Shown: one piece after another, positions 27,425-38,130 of the stretch
Numbering within the stretch: position 1 is the stretch's first letter
Layout: each line of letters starts with the position of its first letter
Source: Lichenostomus cassidix
Taxonomy: Eukaryota; Chordata; Aves; Passeriformes; Meliphagidae
Direction: 5' to 3'
Length of the DNA stretch: 64,000 nt
Assembly: GCA_008360975.2 (NCBI GenBank)
Contig: CM039182.1
Coordinates: forward strand, 88,567,405-88,631,404
Program-made: the position numbers and the translations under genes
The notes under the pieces: model-generated
What the model was told of the DNA's origin: nothing
Databases searched by the model: none
The model's input: the letters and a program-made list of their open reading frames with translations, nothing else

Positions 27425-27540
27425 TTCCCTTCCCTTCCCTTCCCTTCCCTTCCCTTCCCTTCCCTTCCCTTCCCCTTCCCCTTCCCCTTCCCCTTCCCCT
27501 TCCCCTTCCCCTTCCCCTTCCCCTTCCCCTTCCCCTTCCC
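27425..27540. repeat. Composite microsatellite (TTCCC)9 then (TTCCCC)11
   Basis: Nine perfect TTCCC units (27425-27469) switch without interruption to eleven perfect TTCCCC units (27470-27535), then one TTCCC. The plus strand is pure pyrimidine. The minus strand is (GGGGAA)n/(GGGAA)n, with G runs of 3-4 separated by AA, which fits the G-quadruplex rule of four G-runs with short loops. Mirror polypurine tracts of this kind can also form triplexes. Such tracts are often collapsed or wrongly sized in assemblies. Confidence 0.97.
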
Positions 27541-27914
27541 TGCTTACAGTTTAACTAAGAGAGTTTGATATATTTTTTATTCAAATTCCTGCAGATCATA
27601 TTCTTCTGCTTCAGCCTATCCTTCACAAAGGTTGCCAGTGTTGAACTATGGTATATCTTGCATTATTTTCCTTTTTCTTCCCTGAAGACCAGTTTGTCTA
27701 CCATGTGAGGCCTCGATCCAAAAAAAAAAAAAAAAAAAAAAAGCCATTTTTAAATATGTGTATAATAATGGCTTGTAGCCTTTCCAGGAAGCCAGATTTT
27801 TAAAAGCCAGAATAGAACCAAAATATTTGCTGTAAATTTCCCTTTAGCATCCAGGCAATTAGCTCATTTTTCTTTTATCTTCCATAAGCTCAGTACTCTT
27901 TGATGTTTTCAAAA
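27541..27914. other. Unique sequence holding a poly-A run
   Basis: Apart from the A23 run at 27720-27742 I see no feature. The sequence around the run is A+T-rich and unassigned. Confidence 0.5.
27720..27742. repeat. Poly-A run, 23 A
   Basis: Uninterrupted A23. The sequence immediately upstream does not match CR1 or a gene I recognise, so its origin is unknown. Confidence 0.9.
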
Positions 27915-28100
27915 CTGTCAGGGAAGTGGCCTTTGATGTCTTCAAATCAAAACTAGATATCCATCTGGAAGATACGCTTTAGTCAAGTACACATTATTCA
28001 GCTCAGTGCAAGGATAACCAGGTGAAATTCTACAGCCTATGTTTCAAAGGTAGTCAACCAGATTAGCTAATGGTTTTTTTGCCATTACATTTTATGAAGC
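27915..28100 (+). mobile_element. Ancient CR1 3' end
   Basis: The order and wording match old sauropsid CR1 3' ends: 'CTTTGATGTCTTCAAATCAA', 'CTAGATATCCATCTGGAAGA', 'TACGCTTTAGTCAA', 'GGTGAAATTCTACAGCCTAT', 'AAGGTAGTCAACCAGATTAG' and a terminal 'ATTTTATGA'. In better-kept copies these correspond to the 'GGTGAAATTCTATGGCC' and 'AGGTCAGACTAGATGATC' blocks. Divergence is high but the blocks are collinear, which supports the call. It belongs to a lineage shared with turtles and crocodilians, older than the ATTCTATG-tailed copies elsewhere in the window. Confidence 0.7.
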
Positions 28101-30179
28101 TATAAAAAATGAAGCACTATACATCTTTATACAGTGCCTCAAAAGGGGATCGTAAAAAGAAGTATGAGAGAAAGCAGACATTGTTACAGAATGATGAATT
28201 TTAGATCACCATAAGATGTAGAATAGTGGGGAAAAATCAGAAAGATCAGAGGTGAAAAAGTTTTTGCACAAAAAATGTCCATTGCAGACAGAGCTGTAGA
28301 ACTTCCATTCTGCAGTTTCTCTTACTGAGAGTAGCAACATAAAGTAGAATAAAAGATGACTAAAAGAAGCATAACTAGCCAACAACAAATATCTGACCAT
28401 GGCAGAGTTATGTCTACCTTTTCTGTTGCCTATATTCTTGCTTGGGCAAGTTACTAAATTCCATCTCATTCTTATGAAATTACTTCAGTAGTACTTTGCA
28501 AATCTGAAAGTATGAGCATAAAGCAGCAGGTAATAGTAGATCTATCTCTTTGACTGGGTAATGACTTTGAAATTTGTTTTCACAGCTCCTTTTTATACAA
28601 TCTGTGCAATATCAATTGTCCCATTTTCAGAGGAAAAAGACCTTCAACTTCTAAAGACTCACAATATATACACCATTTATTTACCCAAGAGTCAGCATGA
28701 GCCTGCTTTGTCACATCGTCACAAACATTCACACTAAATACTTTTCCATTGTTGCTCCTAAATACTTTGAAAGTAATTTCTCATCTATGCAATTTTTTAA
28801 TATGCCTTCATCCAAATGATAAATGAGTTGTATTTTAAAAACTGTTTTACTTAAATAAGTCCTTGTAATCTTGTGATTTACATTGCTTAGTGAGACTTCT
28901 TTGACCAAGGTGCAAGTTCGTGGAACATGATATTTCATCTTCCACTGTTTTCTTCCCTTTTCTTCTTGTTATTAAGTTGATTTATCAGAATTTTTGGTTT
29001 TATAGCTGTTTCTTTCTGTGTTCTCTTCCCACACTAGAGCATAGTCTATGTAAATTTGCAAACTTACGTTTTTGTGCACTACTTTTCTGAGAAAAGGAGA
29101 TTGCTTTCACCGGTATATCTAAACTAGAGTAAGTTTCCTAAAGGCTGAATTAATGAAATATAGTTCATAAACAAAGGATCTAGGGACTGTACTAACTCAA
29201 TTTGTCTTTACACTTGCTTACTTTTCTCATTGTCCTTTTGAGACAAATAAAAGGACTGAAGCTATATTAAGGAGTTTCAGATTCTGCCTGGGTTCTTCCT
29301 CGCCAGAACCCTCCCTAAGGATGGGTTACTCACACTTGGTGAAAAGTTTAATATGCCAACTGACCCTTTCTTCCCATTATACTAGCAAATCATTTATTTC
29401 CCTATCGGGCCTTCTGACATTTTGGAAACATTTCCTGGAGTCTTCCAGTCCATCTGGCACCTCTAGAACAGTGTAACAGAACAGAGATAAAAGCAAATTC
29501 TAAATGTGTTTGCATTGGCATACACATGCCAATATATATATCCCACCACCTAGATCATGTCTAAATCAAACCAAATGCCTGGTATAAAACATGCCTCCTG
29601 CAGGATTCATTTAATTTCTTCTACGTATATTGATTCACCTGCCATTATTCTAGAATTAAATGACTGTAACTAAGCAGAATTTAGTTGTCTTTACGTTAGG
29701 AATAAACACTAGATACTGCATCAACATTTCAGAGAAAAGTTAGTCAGAATGTCAGTCAGAATGTCAGTATAAGTACAAACATTTAAATGTTTGCACATAA
29801 AGACATATGCAAAACACTTGGTGAATGCACACAAGCTGCAAATGCACAAATGGAAAAATGTGGGTTTTGAATAACATGCTGCCCACCATACACAGAATGG
29901 TGTTAAATCTACAAATCTTAACAATCCTTTTTAAGGATTTTAAATTACTAAAATTCTTCTCTAGGAATCAAAAAGAGAGATCTCCACTCAGTATTTCTAC
30001 TGGCATTTTGATCTCTTCTATCACACCAATACCATCAATTGTGAAGCCCTTTATAGACCCCTACAGTGTGTATATAACTTCACTCTAATTCTGAATTTTA
30101 GTCACATAATCAGAGAAGAAACTTATTTTTAGGGGGATTCTTATCTAATTCACTGAACCAAAACAATGTCCAGCAAAGT
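28101..30179. other. A+T-rich unique sequence, no gene seen
   Basis: A perfect two-copy 12-bp tandem (GTCAGAATGTCA) lies at 29743-29766. Open frames of 67-87 codons overlap on opposite strands near 29721-30088, which argues against coding. Nothing else is supported. Confidence 0.5.
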
Positions 30180-31035
30180 AGCTTTTATTAATGCTGAGAT
30201 ATGAAAAGCCCCTTTGTGGGAAACATTCTGGCACTCACAAGCCTCTCTGAAAGAGGCTGCTGTGTACATCCCTTTTGAAACTTTTCTCTTAATTTTTTCC
30301 CCGTTTCCCCTGAATTAAGCCACCATATCTCAGGTCATAGCAAAGGCAGCAGCAGGCCAGAGTGAAGGCTGCTCATGCTGTTGCACATTGAAGAGAGAGT
30401 GTTGACCGCTGTGAGAATCATAAACCTCTCAGTTTGATGATCAACTGAGCAGTAAATTAATTAATCATCATTTTATGCCTCATCAAGCACTTTGCTGAGG
30501 CTCTCAACAGGGGCCAGCTCAATTAGCCAATGGGAAGCAGACTGTTTTGTTTAGCTGGGTGAGTCTTCCATAAACAGAGGAAGCTTTGACAAGCTAATAA
30601 ATATGTCATCTGTCTGTGTCACTAGCTGCAATGTGGCTCCACCTGTAAAGTAGTGGGATTATGCTTGGTATGGTGGATAGCAACTTGAAAGAATGAGAGT
30701 GAGTTATCCTAACTCCTTCTCAAACAAAGCACTTCTCATAGCTTACCAGGTCCTTAACCAGTGAATTTAGGATTGACTTTTAGGAATCATATACTTATTT
30801 TTGATTACTTAATCAGATATTTATATCCTTTTACAACAGATTATTGTGTTTGGCGCAGTAAAACCAGTCAGGTGCATTTATAATTTTAAAAGGCTTCTTT
30901 CCTTTTGTTTCCTCCCTATATAAAAAGAAAATGCCCACTCACCACAGTAAATGCTGGTGATAACAAGCTTCTCAAGGTAAAAGCTTTTGATTAAGTGGCA
31001 ATAATGCTTCTGTCAAGACAGACAGGTTTGAAAAG
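30180..31035. promoter_or_regulatory. Candidate conserved non-coding element (enhancer-like)
   Basis: This block is richer in varied words and poorer in homopolymers than its surroundings. It holds clustered transcription-factor-like words: a homeodomain cluster AAATTAATTAATCATCATTT (30455-30474), TGATGATCA nearby, CCAAT at 30527-30531, a forkhead-like TTGTTTA at 30546-30552, a CACCTG E-box at 30640-30645, a TATATAAAAAG word near 30918 and an NKX-like TTAAGTGG near 30993-31000. No open frame fits it. Conservation cannot be seen from one sequence, so the call rests on texture and motif density. Confidence 0.35.
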
Positions 31036-31043
31036 CCCTTGTA

Positions 31044-31114
31044 TCAAATCCTGAGGTCCCACTGAAGTCACTGAAATTGCATCAAACTAACTGCAGCCAG
31101 AATTCAGCTCCTGG
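31044..31114. repeat. Possible ancient interspersed repeat remnant
   Basis: 'CAAATCCTGAGGTCCCACTG' followed by 'AAGTCACTGAAATTGC' and 'CAGAATTCAGCTCCTGG' resembles a very old sauropsid repeat whose better copies read 'CCTGAGGTCCCATTGAAGTC' and 'AATGGGA'. The same theme recurs near 61.66 kb. I cannot name the family with certainty. Confidence 0.4.
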
Positions 31115-31344
31115 CGCATTAAGCATTTCGTCATTCAGAATGGAAAACAGAAATCTGCATTTAGAAGTTTCAGCCTTGAACCAAATCACTGACTGTTGCA
31201 AATTTGTGCCACTGACTTTCATGTACCTTTATGGCCATAAGGACCCATTATGAGTTTCTAATCTGATTTTCTGCATAACATTGACCATAACCTCTGGCTG
31301 AACAAGAGATAATCACTAACATATCCCATATTTGCTGAAAGATT

Positions 31345-31495
31345 TCAGGTGGTGGAAACTCCAGCACATCCTTTGATAAGCAACTCCTATAATTAATTAT
31401 CATAACTGGTAAAAATGTTCACCTTATTTCAGATTTTATGACTTCAAAACATTTCATTTTCCTAAATCCTGTTTCAGGGGAAGGGCTCCTAGGTT
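31345..31495 (-). mobile_element. Ancient CR1 fragment (ORF2 3' region / 3' UTR)
   Basis: The reverse-complement form of old CR1 is recognisable as ordered blocks: 'GGTGGAAACTCCAGCACATC', 'CTTTGATAAGCAACTCC', 'TAATTAATTATCATAACTGG', 'TAAAAATGTTCACCTTATTT', then 'GACTTCAAAACATTTCATTT'. Well-preserved copies read GGTGGAGAATCCACCACA and GTTAAAAATTTGCACCTTAT at the equivalent places. Divergence is high. The left end may extend toward 31290 and the right end toward 31560. Confidence 0.65.
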
Positions 31496-32562
31496 TCTTT
31501 TAACTCATTTTTCAAAAGAAAGAGTTCCCCCAATTTTTTTGCACTCTCCTTTCTTGAAAAAATTAGCAGTGCTCTTTGGAGACTGAATAACATTTTAATT
31601 CAGTCAGCATCTCATGGCTCTGTGCATAACACTGATGTATTTCCAGAGCTGGACAAAAGCACCTTCCCCTTCCTTGTTCCTGGCCATACACACTCAAATC
31701 TCTAATGAGATTCATGTTACCTTTCCACAGTTTTGAGAATTTTATTCCACCCTCTGGTTTTAGACTACACAGGCTGACCAGAGCGGTAAGTTGGTAATAT
31801 TTTGGTACAATGGTGTTAGGAGGACAGAAGTGATGAATGGATGACTTGCAGGAAAAGTGTCTACAGAGCCCTTGTCTGACTAAAGTGTCAAGGCACAGCA
31901 TTACTTGGTCCAATGTAGGAAGTACTTTGGTTTCCCAAAAAATAGATGTAGAAACAGCAGCAACTTTTCTAAGTGATGACTCCAGGATCTCCTCAAGTGT
32001 TCACACAGGCTAGAAAGACAATTCACTACACCTGTAACTCCAACTGGTAAGAATGGTAGCAGCTCAACTGGAAATAACAGCTCAAACTTTGGAAAATTGT
32101 AAATAAATCACAGCCACACTTAAGGCTTTCTCCCAGAGTAAGATCATCATGTGAAGGAGTGCAGGTAATACTCAATGTGACTCAGTTTACTCACTGAAAG
32201 GATCCTGCCAGTCCTGCCCTCCTGCCTTAAAGTGACTTGTTTTATCTGGCACAGATTTAACCAAAATGTTTAGGTTGCTCCCTCTATGAGTTCTTCATAG
32301 GTATAGTTCCACCTGTTTCCATAAAATGTACAAACTTTCTTAGAAAAGTTGTTTTATAATCCTTCCAAGCCCTTGCAAAGGCTAGAGTGTAAAAAAATCT
32401 CTGAATTCCCTTGTAAATGACTGCACACAGTGATGATTCCTTTTAGCTGTTCTATTTTAAACTCAGTCAGTCTGGTTTTAATCCATTTACTTTTCTGCAA
32501 TGATTTCACACAGGACTAACTTTTGGCTACGTGAAGTGACATGTGTTAGAGCCTTCCTCTAG
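31496..32562. other. Unique sequence, no gene seen
   Basis: A 116-codon open frame at 31563-31913 (-) has no recognisable domain. It lies next to an old LINE and may be partly repeat-derived. Otherwise nothing is supported. Confidence 0.5.
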
Positions 32563-32584
32563 AAAAAAAAAAAAAAAAAAAAAA
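32563..32584. repeat. Poly-A run, 22 A
   Basis: Uninterrupted A22, the third A22-23 run in the window. No retrotransposon body is identifiable upstream. Confidence 0.9.
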
Positions 32585-33224
32585 CCACAGGAAAAAAGGA
32601 AAGAAAACAAACAAGAACCATGAGCCAAAATGAGCTCCTCAGTGTAGGTTGCTCTATAGATATCCTGAATAATGCCTCTTCTCAGACAAAGGGAAAAGAA
32701 ACATTAATGGAAATTGGGGACTGGTGGAGAGAAGGGAAATAGAAAGCTGCCACTTATGCAGCTTCAAGGATGGTGAGGGCTTCTGGAACAGTGGAAGTAG
32801 CAACAGGATAAATGGGAGCATCTGAGGAACAGTGAGGGGGGAAAGAGGCACATGGTGATTTCTAATAGAAGACCCATCAGTATAGCACATCTGGCCTAGA
32901 GAAGCAAGAATTGATCCTACCTTTTATCAGGATGATGAGCCCTACATACATCTGTACAGATACACCTACAGACACCTCTGTCTGCAAAATTCTAGCTCCT
33001 CTGAAGGGCAATTTTGTTTTATTTGACCTGTCTATTTCCAGCAGATCAGACTGCTCACTGATCATCACCGGGTTTCCAGTACCTGGAGATGTGGTCTCAT
33101 GGCTTTGAAGCAAGATTCTCACATAATTCATGTATGGAAATTAATAATGTTCATAGGAAGGAATATATGAATTCCATCATATTTGTTTATATACTCCTGT
33201 AAGAAAATGCAAGCATGCATTCAC
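32585..33224. other. Unique sequence open on both strands, unassigned
   Basis: At about 32880-33130 both strands stay open: 84 codons on minus (32877-33131) and 65 on plus (32911-33108). On the plus strand a splice-acceptor-like TATTTCCAGCAG lies near 33034-33045. I do not recognise either translation. Chance, a decayed repeat or a small exon are all possible, and the evidence is too weak to call a gene. Confidence 0.3.
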
Positions 33225-33430
33225 TCTTCAAAATTTCACTGCTGTTGCCTAGGTAAACGGGCATCAGTCTATATTTATTTCTCACAAAACGTTTTATAAT
33301 ACGTAATTATTTCAAAGGATGAGAAGGTGCCAAATGATGCAGCAATAAATTTCATAAATTAAAAATAATGAATTTGTTTTGCTGATAATTATGAAACTTT
33401 TTTTCCCCTGACTATTCAGATGAATGGCTG
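33225..33430. promoter_or_regulatory. Candidate non-coding element with an RFX X-box-like palindrome
   Basis: The word GTTGCCTAGGTAAAC at 33244-33258 is a near-perfect inverted repeat fitting the RFX X-box form (GTTGCC, 2-nt spacer, GGTAAC) with one mismatch. Its right half also forms a forkhead-like GTAAAC. It is followed by an A+T-rich block with CGTAATTATT and GATAATTATG homeodomain-like words. No open frame is involved. Binding and conservation are inferred from the motif alone. Confidence 0.35.
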
Positions 33431-34559
33431 ACATTTCTTCTAAACTCAGCAATTTTGCCTTACAAGGGTTGGTGTGAACACTGGTTTCTGCTTCAGGTCA
33501 TGTGGGTTCAAAGCTCTAGAGTTTCACTTAGAATTTGATGATTGCTTACTGAGAACCATTTGTCTTCACTCGCATAAATCAACCTACATTCAGCAAGAGT
33601 AGGCCATGGTTTTGTCAATATTTCAAAAAGTAAATGAACATTTGGCATATTTTTAATGGTTATAGATTTCATAGTGAAAACTTTGCAGCATGGTACTCAA
33701 AAAAAATTCTTTGGAAAATATCTATGCTTCTAGTTTGCATATCTCTCACAGTTATGTTTCAATGTCTCTTGAAAACTGCAGGGATTTTTTCAAGCCTGTG
33801 ATTTACTTATTTTTATTAGCCCAAACTGAAATGGGCTTCTAGTGCACTCACATGGGCAGATTTTAGAGTCTGATCAGAGGCTTTCAGCAACCTCAGGGAA
33901 CACTGGACTCTGGGGCATTACTTGTAATATATTATTACAAATCCAAGTAGAGATAAATTACATAAAGGAAGAACTTTTCTCCATTTTACCTTTACTTTCC
34001 TCTTCTAGAAATCTCTATATGGCACTAGTCTTAAACCAGGAAAAACTGTAAATGACTTCAGCTCATTTTCCCACTCTGCTTTTGTGGAAAATTTTCAGTG
34101 ACAATTTTTCTTTGTTCACAATATGAAATTTGCTCTGCCTTGTTCTATTTTACAATAATCATTCTTAAAGATACTTTGAAGTGAACAACTCAGAATAATC
34201 ATAAATCTCACTGTCATACAGACATATGTGAACTTTCTTTTGAAAGCTTCATTGTTACTCATCTATTCTGTCTGGGATTGCCCCAACCCCATACTTTTAA
34301 TCCTTTATCTGTTTTATGAAGGGCAGAAACTTTAAGTATTTGACAAACTCTACTCACAACTCAATTACATTTTGACTAATTATATCACATGAATTTTATC
34401 CCTTTTGTTATTGTCCAAGATTAATGCTGGAATGTCTCAGATGAGTTTATAGACAGTTCCTTTATGCGTCCAAAGTGTAATGCAGAAATGAAGAAATTCG
34501 TAGCACAAAGAAACTTCACTTAAGAGCAGTGGGAATATGACTATGCTGGTGATTAAAGA
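33431..34559. other. A+T-rich unique sequence, no gene seen
   Basis: No recognisable repeat or coding region. The 69-codon frame at 33842-34051 (+) has no recognisable motif. Confidence 0.5.
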
Positions 34560-35100
34560 ACAAGATCTAATCTGGTTTCAGGCCTACAGCTGAAAATCAT
34601 CTTTCGTAGAAGTGTGCCTGCCAAGGTTATTGTAAAATTATCCCAGGCACCAAAGTGATGAATAGTCCCAGCATTTGCTGTGATATGGATGCCATCCCTG
34701 TGGGGCTTCACCAAGCGGGATTTTTCATGTGGACAGACTCACATGGAGGACAGATGGGAAAGAAAACAAAATTAGTTGATCTGAGCTAGAGCAAAAATCC
34801 ATCTTTCTTTTGCTACCCAGATTGTGCACTTGCTTTTTTTTTGCAGACACGGAAATCTGTTCTTAAATTATACAACTCTTCCTCTTTTTCGTTTATGGAG
34901 AGATCTGAACCTTTTAAGCTGACCTTGGGTTTAGTGCTGATTTGCATTCTTGAACTTTCATGACAGCCTAATTTTAGACATGCTAAGCAGCAAGCCTAAT
35001 ATCTATCTAAGTTAGCATAAAAATATTGTGTCTCCAGTTGCATTAATAATAGCCTTAGTCCAATGTTGAAGACAGGCAATTATTAAGAGCAAAAAAAGGT
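34560..35100. promoter_or_regulatory. Candidate conserved non-coding element
   Basis: This is a balanced, low-redundancy block between A+T-rich flanks with no long open frame and no repeat match. It includes TTATTGTAAAATTATCCCAG near 34627-34646, GTGATGAATAG near 34655, and a homeodomain-type cluster toward the right end (GCATTAATAATAGCC near 35040, GGCAATTATTAAGAG near 35074). The texture is typical of vertebrate non-coding elements under constraint, but only alignment can show that. Confidence 0.3.
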
Positions 35101-38100
35101 TCAAATGGAAATGATCACTCAAGTTTAACTTTTTGTGAAAGTCCAATTTATGAGCCAGTCAAAGAGCAACAGCAACATCTAACAGACAGGCAGGCTTCCC
35201 AGGACCCAGTCCTGGGATGACACCAACAATCTCACTGACAAAAGCACTGTAACAAGTGCCATGCAAAGTCAGGGCCAACCATGGTTTGGGCAGGACATCT
35301 GAGAAAAATCAGCTCTTAGGCATTTTTAAAACTTGACAGCAAAAAGAAGTCTTTTTAATATTTGCATCATTATGTGCTGGTGACAAAGAAGGAAGGAAAG
35401 AGTTAAACTTTGGTTCCATTTCATCTGCACGTTTGATTCTGAGATAACTAAAAAGTTGCAAATCTCATATAACATATTTGCCTAAAAAGCAGATTCTGGA
35501 TAAGTCACTATTAAACTGTTTTAAATTATCCACATAATTTTAAATTTATTGTTAACTTCACATCATTGCATTTTGGATTTAGGAAATACTATGCTGATAA
35601 CCGTTTCATAGGGGATAGAAACACAACAAACACTTGGTGTATTTCTCCACCCATATTTCTCTCTTAACAGATTTCCCAGGGTGAGAGGTTAAACATAGAC
35701 AGTCAGCAGAGATGTTGGGATTATTTAACTGCAATATAAGTAACACCTTAAGAACTGATTTGTCAGAATGAATTGCAGTCCAGAGTGCTTTGAGTTTTCA
35801 ACTAAATTTGCTCTTGAGATAAAAGGCACTTTTTAAAGAATCACAGTTCCTGTTCTAACTGTTCCCCCGCCCTCGCCTCCAAGGCATTTCTTATAACTCT
35901 GATAAAATCACAGACCAGGTGCTCCAAGACTTTCAAAATAATAAATTCCAATCTGTCACTAAAAAAAAATAAAAGGTTAAACAAGTTTACAGAGGGAGTC
36001 TGTTCCAGGTGTTATTTTGAAAGTATACGCCTAATTTATCATTTTCAGTAATAGTTACAAGTGATAAAGATCATGTAAATACTCTGTATTAGAAATAAGC
36101 TTTCATTTTGTCATGCAGATAGTACTAATGACTAAATAGACTTTAATCAGGAGATCTCCACCTACTAACATTAGGACTGAAGAGTAATGCTATAATCAGA
36201 TTTTCTCTAAAATGAAATGCTCGTGCTATAGAAGCAAAAACAAAATGAAAGTCATACATTGGTTATATAGCAGTTTTTATAAGAACCAGAAGCATGAAAA
36301 CTTTTCACAAATCACCTACATTGGAATGGACCCTGCATAGGTTCAGTGGGTATGTCTATCAAGTGGAACGAGGCAATGGAAACTGCTAACATCTTCCATA
36401 TGTGGCAGCCTTTAAATTATAGTACTATTTTGGATACAGCGAACAAACTGTTCTGAAACAGCAGTATGTCAGATGGGTGGCTGGGTTTACCTGCAGTTCC
36501 TCTTTCACTATTTTCAGACAGTCTTACATGGTTCTAATTCTGCTATCTTGTCCATTATTAATGAAAGTACATAGCTAAAAAAATGCCCTCAGTTTTGCTC
36601 AAGAGCTCTGAAGTGTGTGCTGTGGCCTATCATAAATCAAAGAAAAAGCTACAGTTCTCAGCCATTTTGAAGTCAGGAGGAAAATCCAGGCACCAGTTAA
36701 ACAAAGTGCAAGGATATGTTCTTGAGTGCCATTCAATTCAGTGTTTTTCCTTACCTGCAGAATAGGTTGCTCCATCTCTGTCAGACTCTGCAGTTCCTAA
36801 ATCAAGTATGGCAGCATTTGGGGTGGCATTATGCTGCAAGCAGGTACTAAAGGCTTATGGATAGGCTTCCAAATGTCTATATATATATTTCAGATGTTCC
36901 ATAAATGATGAGAGGCTGCCTCACTCAAAAAGGAAAAAAATGTCTCTCCTGTGATTTCCCTCTATGACCCGCTAAATTCTCTCTCTTTTTACCCTGGCTT
37001 TCAAAATTATTTTTTAATTAATGGTTCTTTCTTTTTAGCCCATTCCCTCTCTGTTCCCATGCAAATACAGTGGCAGGAGTTAACTGCCCTGAAACTTTTC
37101 CATTGAACTAATTTTCAGGAAAGTCATAAACAGATCTCATTGTAAGCTCAGCTTGTAGAGATTACAGGTAATCTTACAAACTCCCAAGGTACAATTAACA
37201 CATCAACTCAGGGCAATTTCCTGTAGAAAACTTGAAAAGGATGAAACTGCAGATTGAACAGAACTGAAAACTGAGTTTCCTCATACATGATTAAAGACTG
37301 TTCTTTGAAAGGAAAAGAAGCTCTTCCCCACAAAATATTCTGCTACATTTTGAAACTCTAGGTAAGGTTTATAACAACTTCCCTCAAGAAGCAAAACGGA
37401 AACTGAATGACTATAGCTATATTATATAGCTGTATTGAGGTTTCTGAGTATGGAAGCAAACTTCCACTACTAACACGCAACTAAGCTGAATTTTCCATTG
37501 ATTGCTCATACAACTACAATGCAAGCTTCATAAAGCATAAAACAATGAAGTTTTGCAGTGGAGGATTCTGTGTGTTTATCTCTACTACAGCAATTACCCT
37601 TAAATGTAGAGTCTTTTAGCAAGGCAAGCAGATTACGCTTAAAAGTATTTATACTTTTAGGTTTTTAGGAACAGTAAAAGAATCATTCTCCAAGTAAGTT
37701 GTGGAAGTTCTTATTAAATAGTAAGCAACTAAGTTATTTTGTATGAATTGAAGTGAGATTAATGACCTAGTAATCTCTTGAAACCAAAAACAATTCTTCT
37801 ATTTATTATGTGAAAACAATTCTTAGAAACATTACTACTAATTAATAATTTTAGTTGCCACTTAGATGTCAGCTGTGGTCTATTATGTACTCCTACAGAG
37901 TGTGTAAGATGTTTTGCATTGTTCCAAAATGTCTTTTACCCCTGCAAGGTAGATTAGATTTGAGTGTTCTGTATTTGTATTGCATTTTTCTCTTTTAGGC
38001 AGGCATTTAAAAAAAATTTTTTGAAGATGAGAAATATTTGGGTACACTGAATTTTGTTTTGTGATAACATATTAATCCAGATAAATAATGAAAATAATTG

Positions 38101-38130
38101 ATAACGAAGAGTTTCCCAAAATGTTTATTT
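35101..38130. other. A+T-rich unique sequence, no gene seen
   Basis: No supported coding or repeat feature. A short CpG-containing C-rich patch sits at about 35864-35880 but is far too small for a CpG island. A short TATATATATATT stretch lies near 36878. Confidence 0.5.

Noticed and set aside
35864..35880. CpG-containing C-rich patch as a promoter island
   Set aside because: Fewer than 20 bases long with only two CpGs. No wider G+C enrichment.
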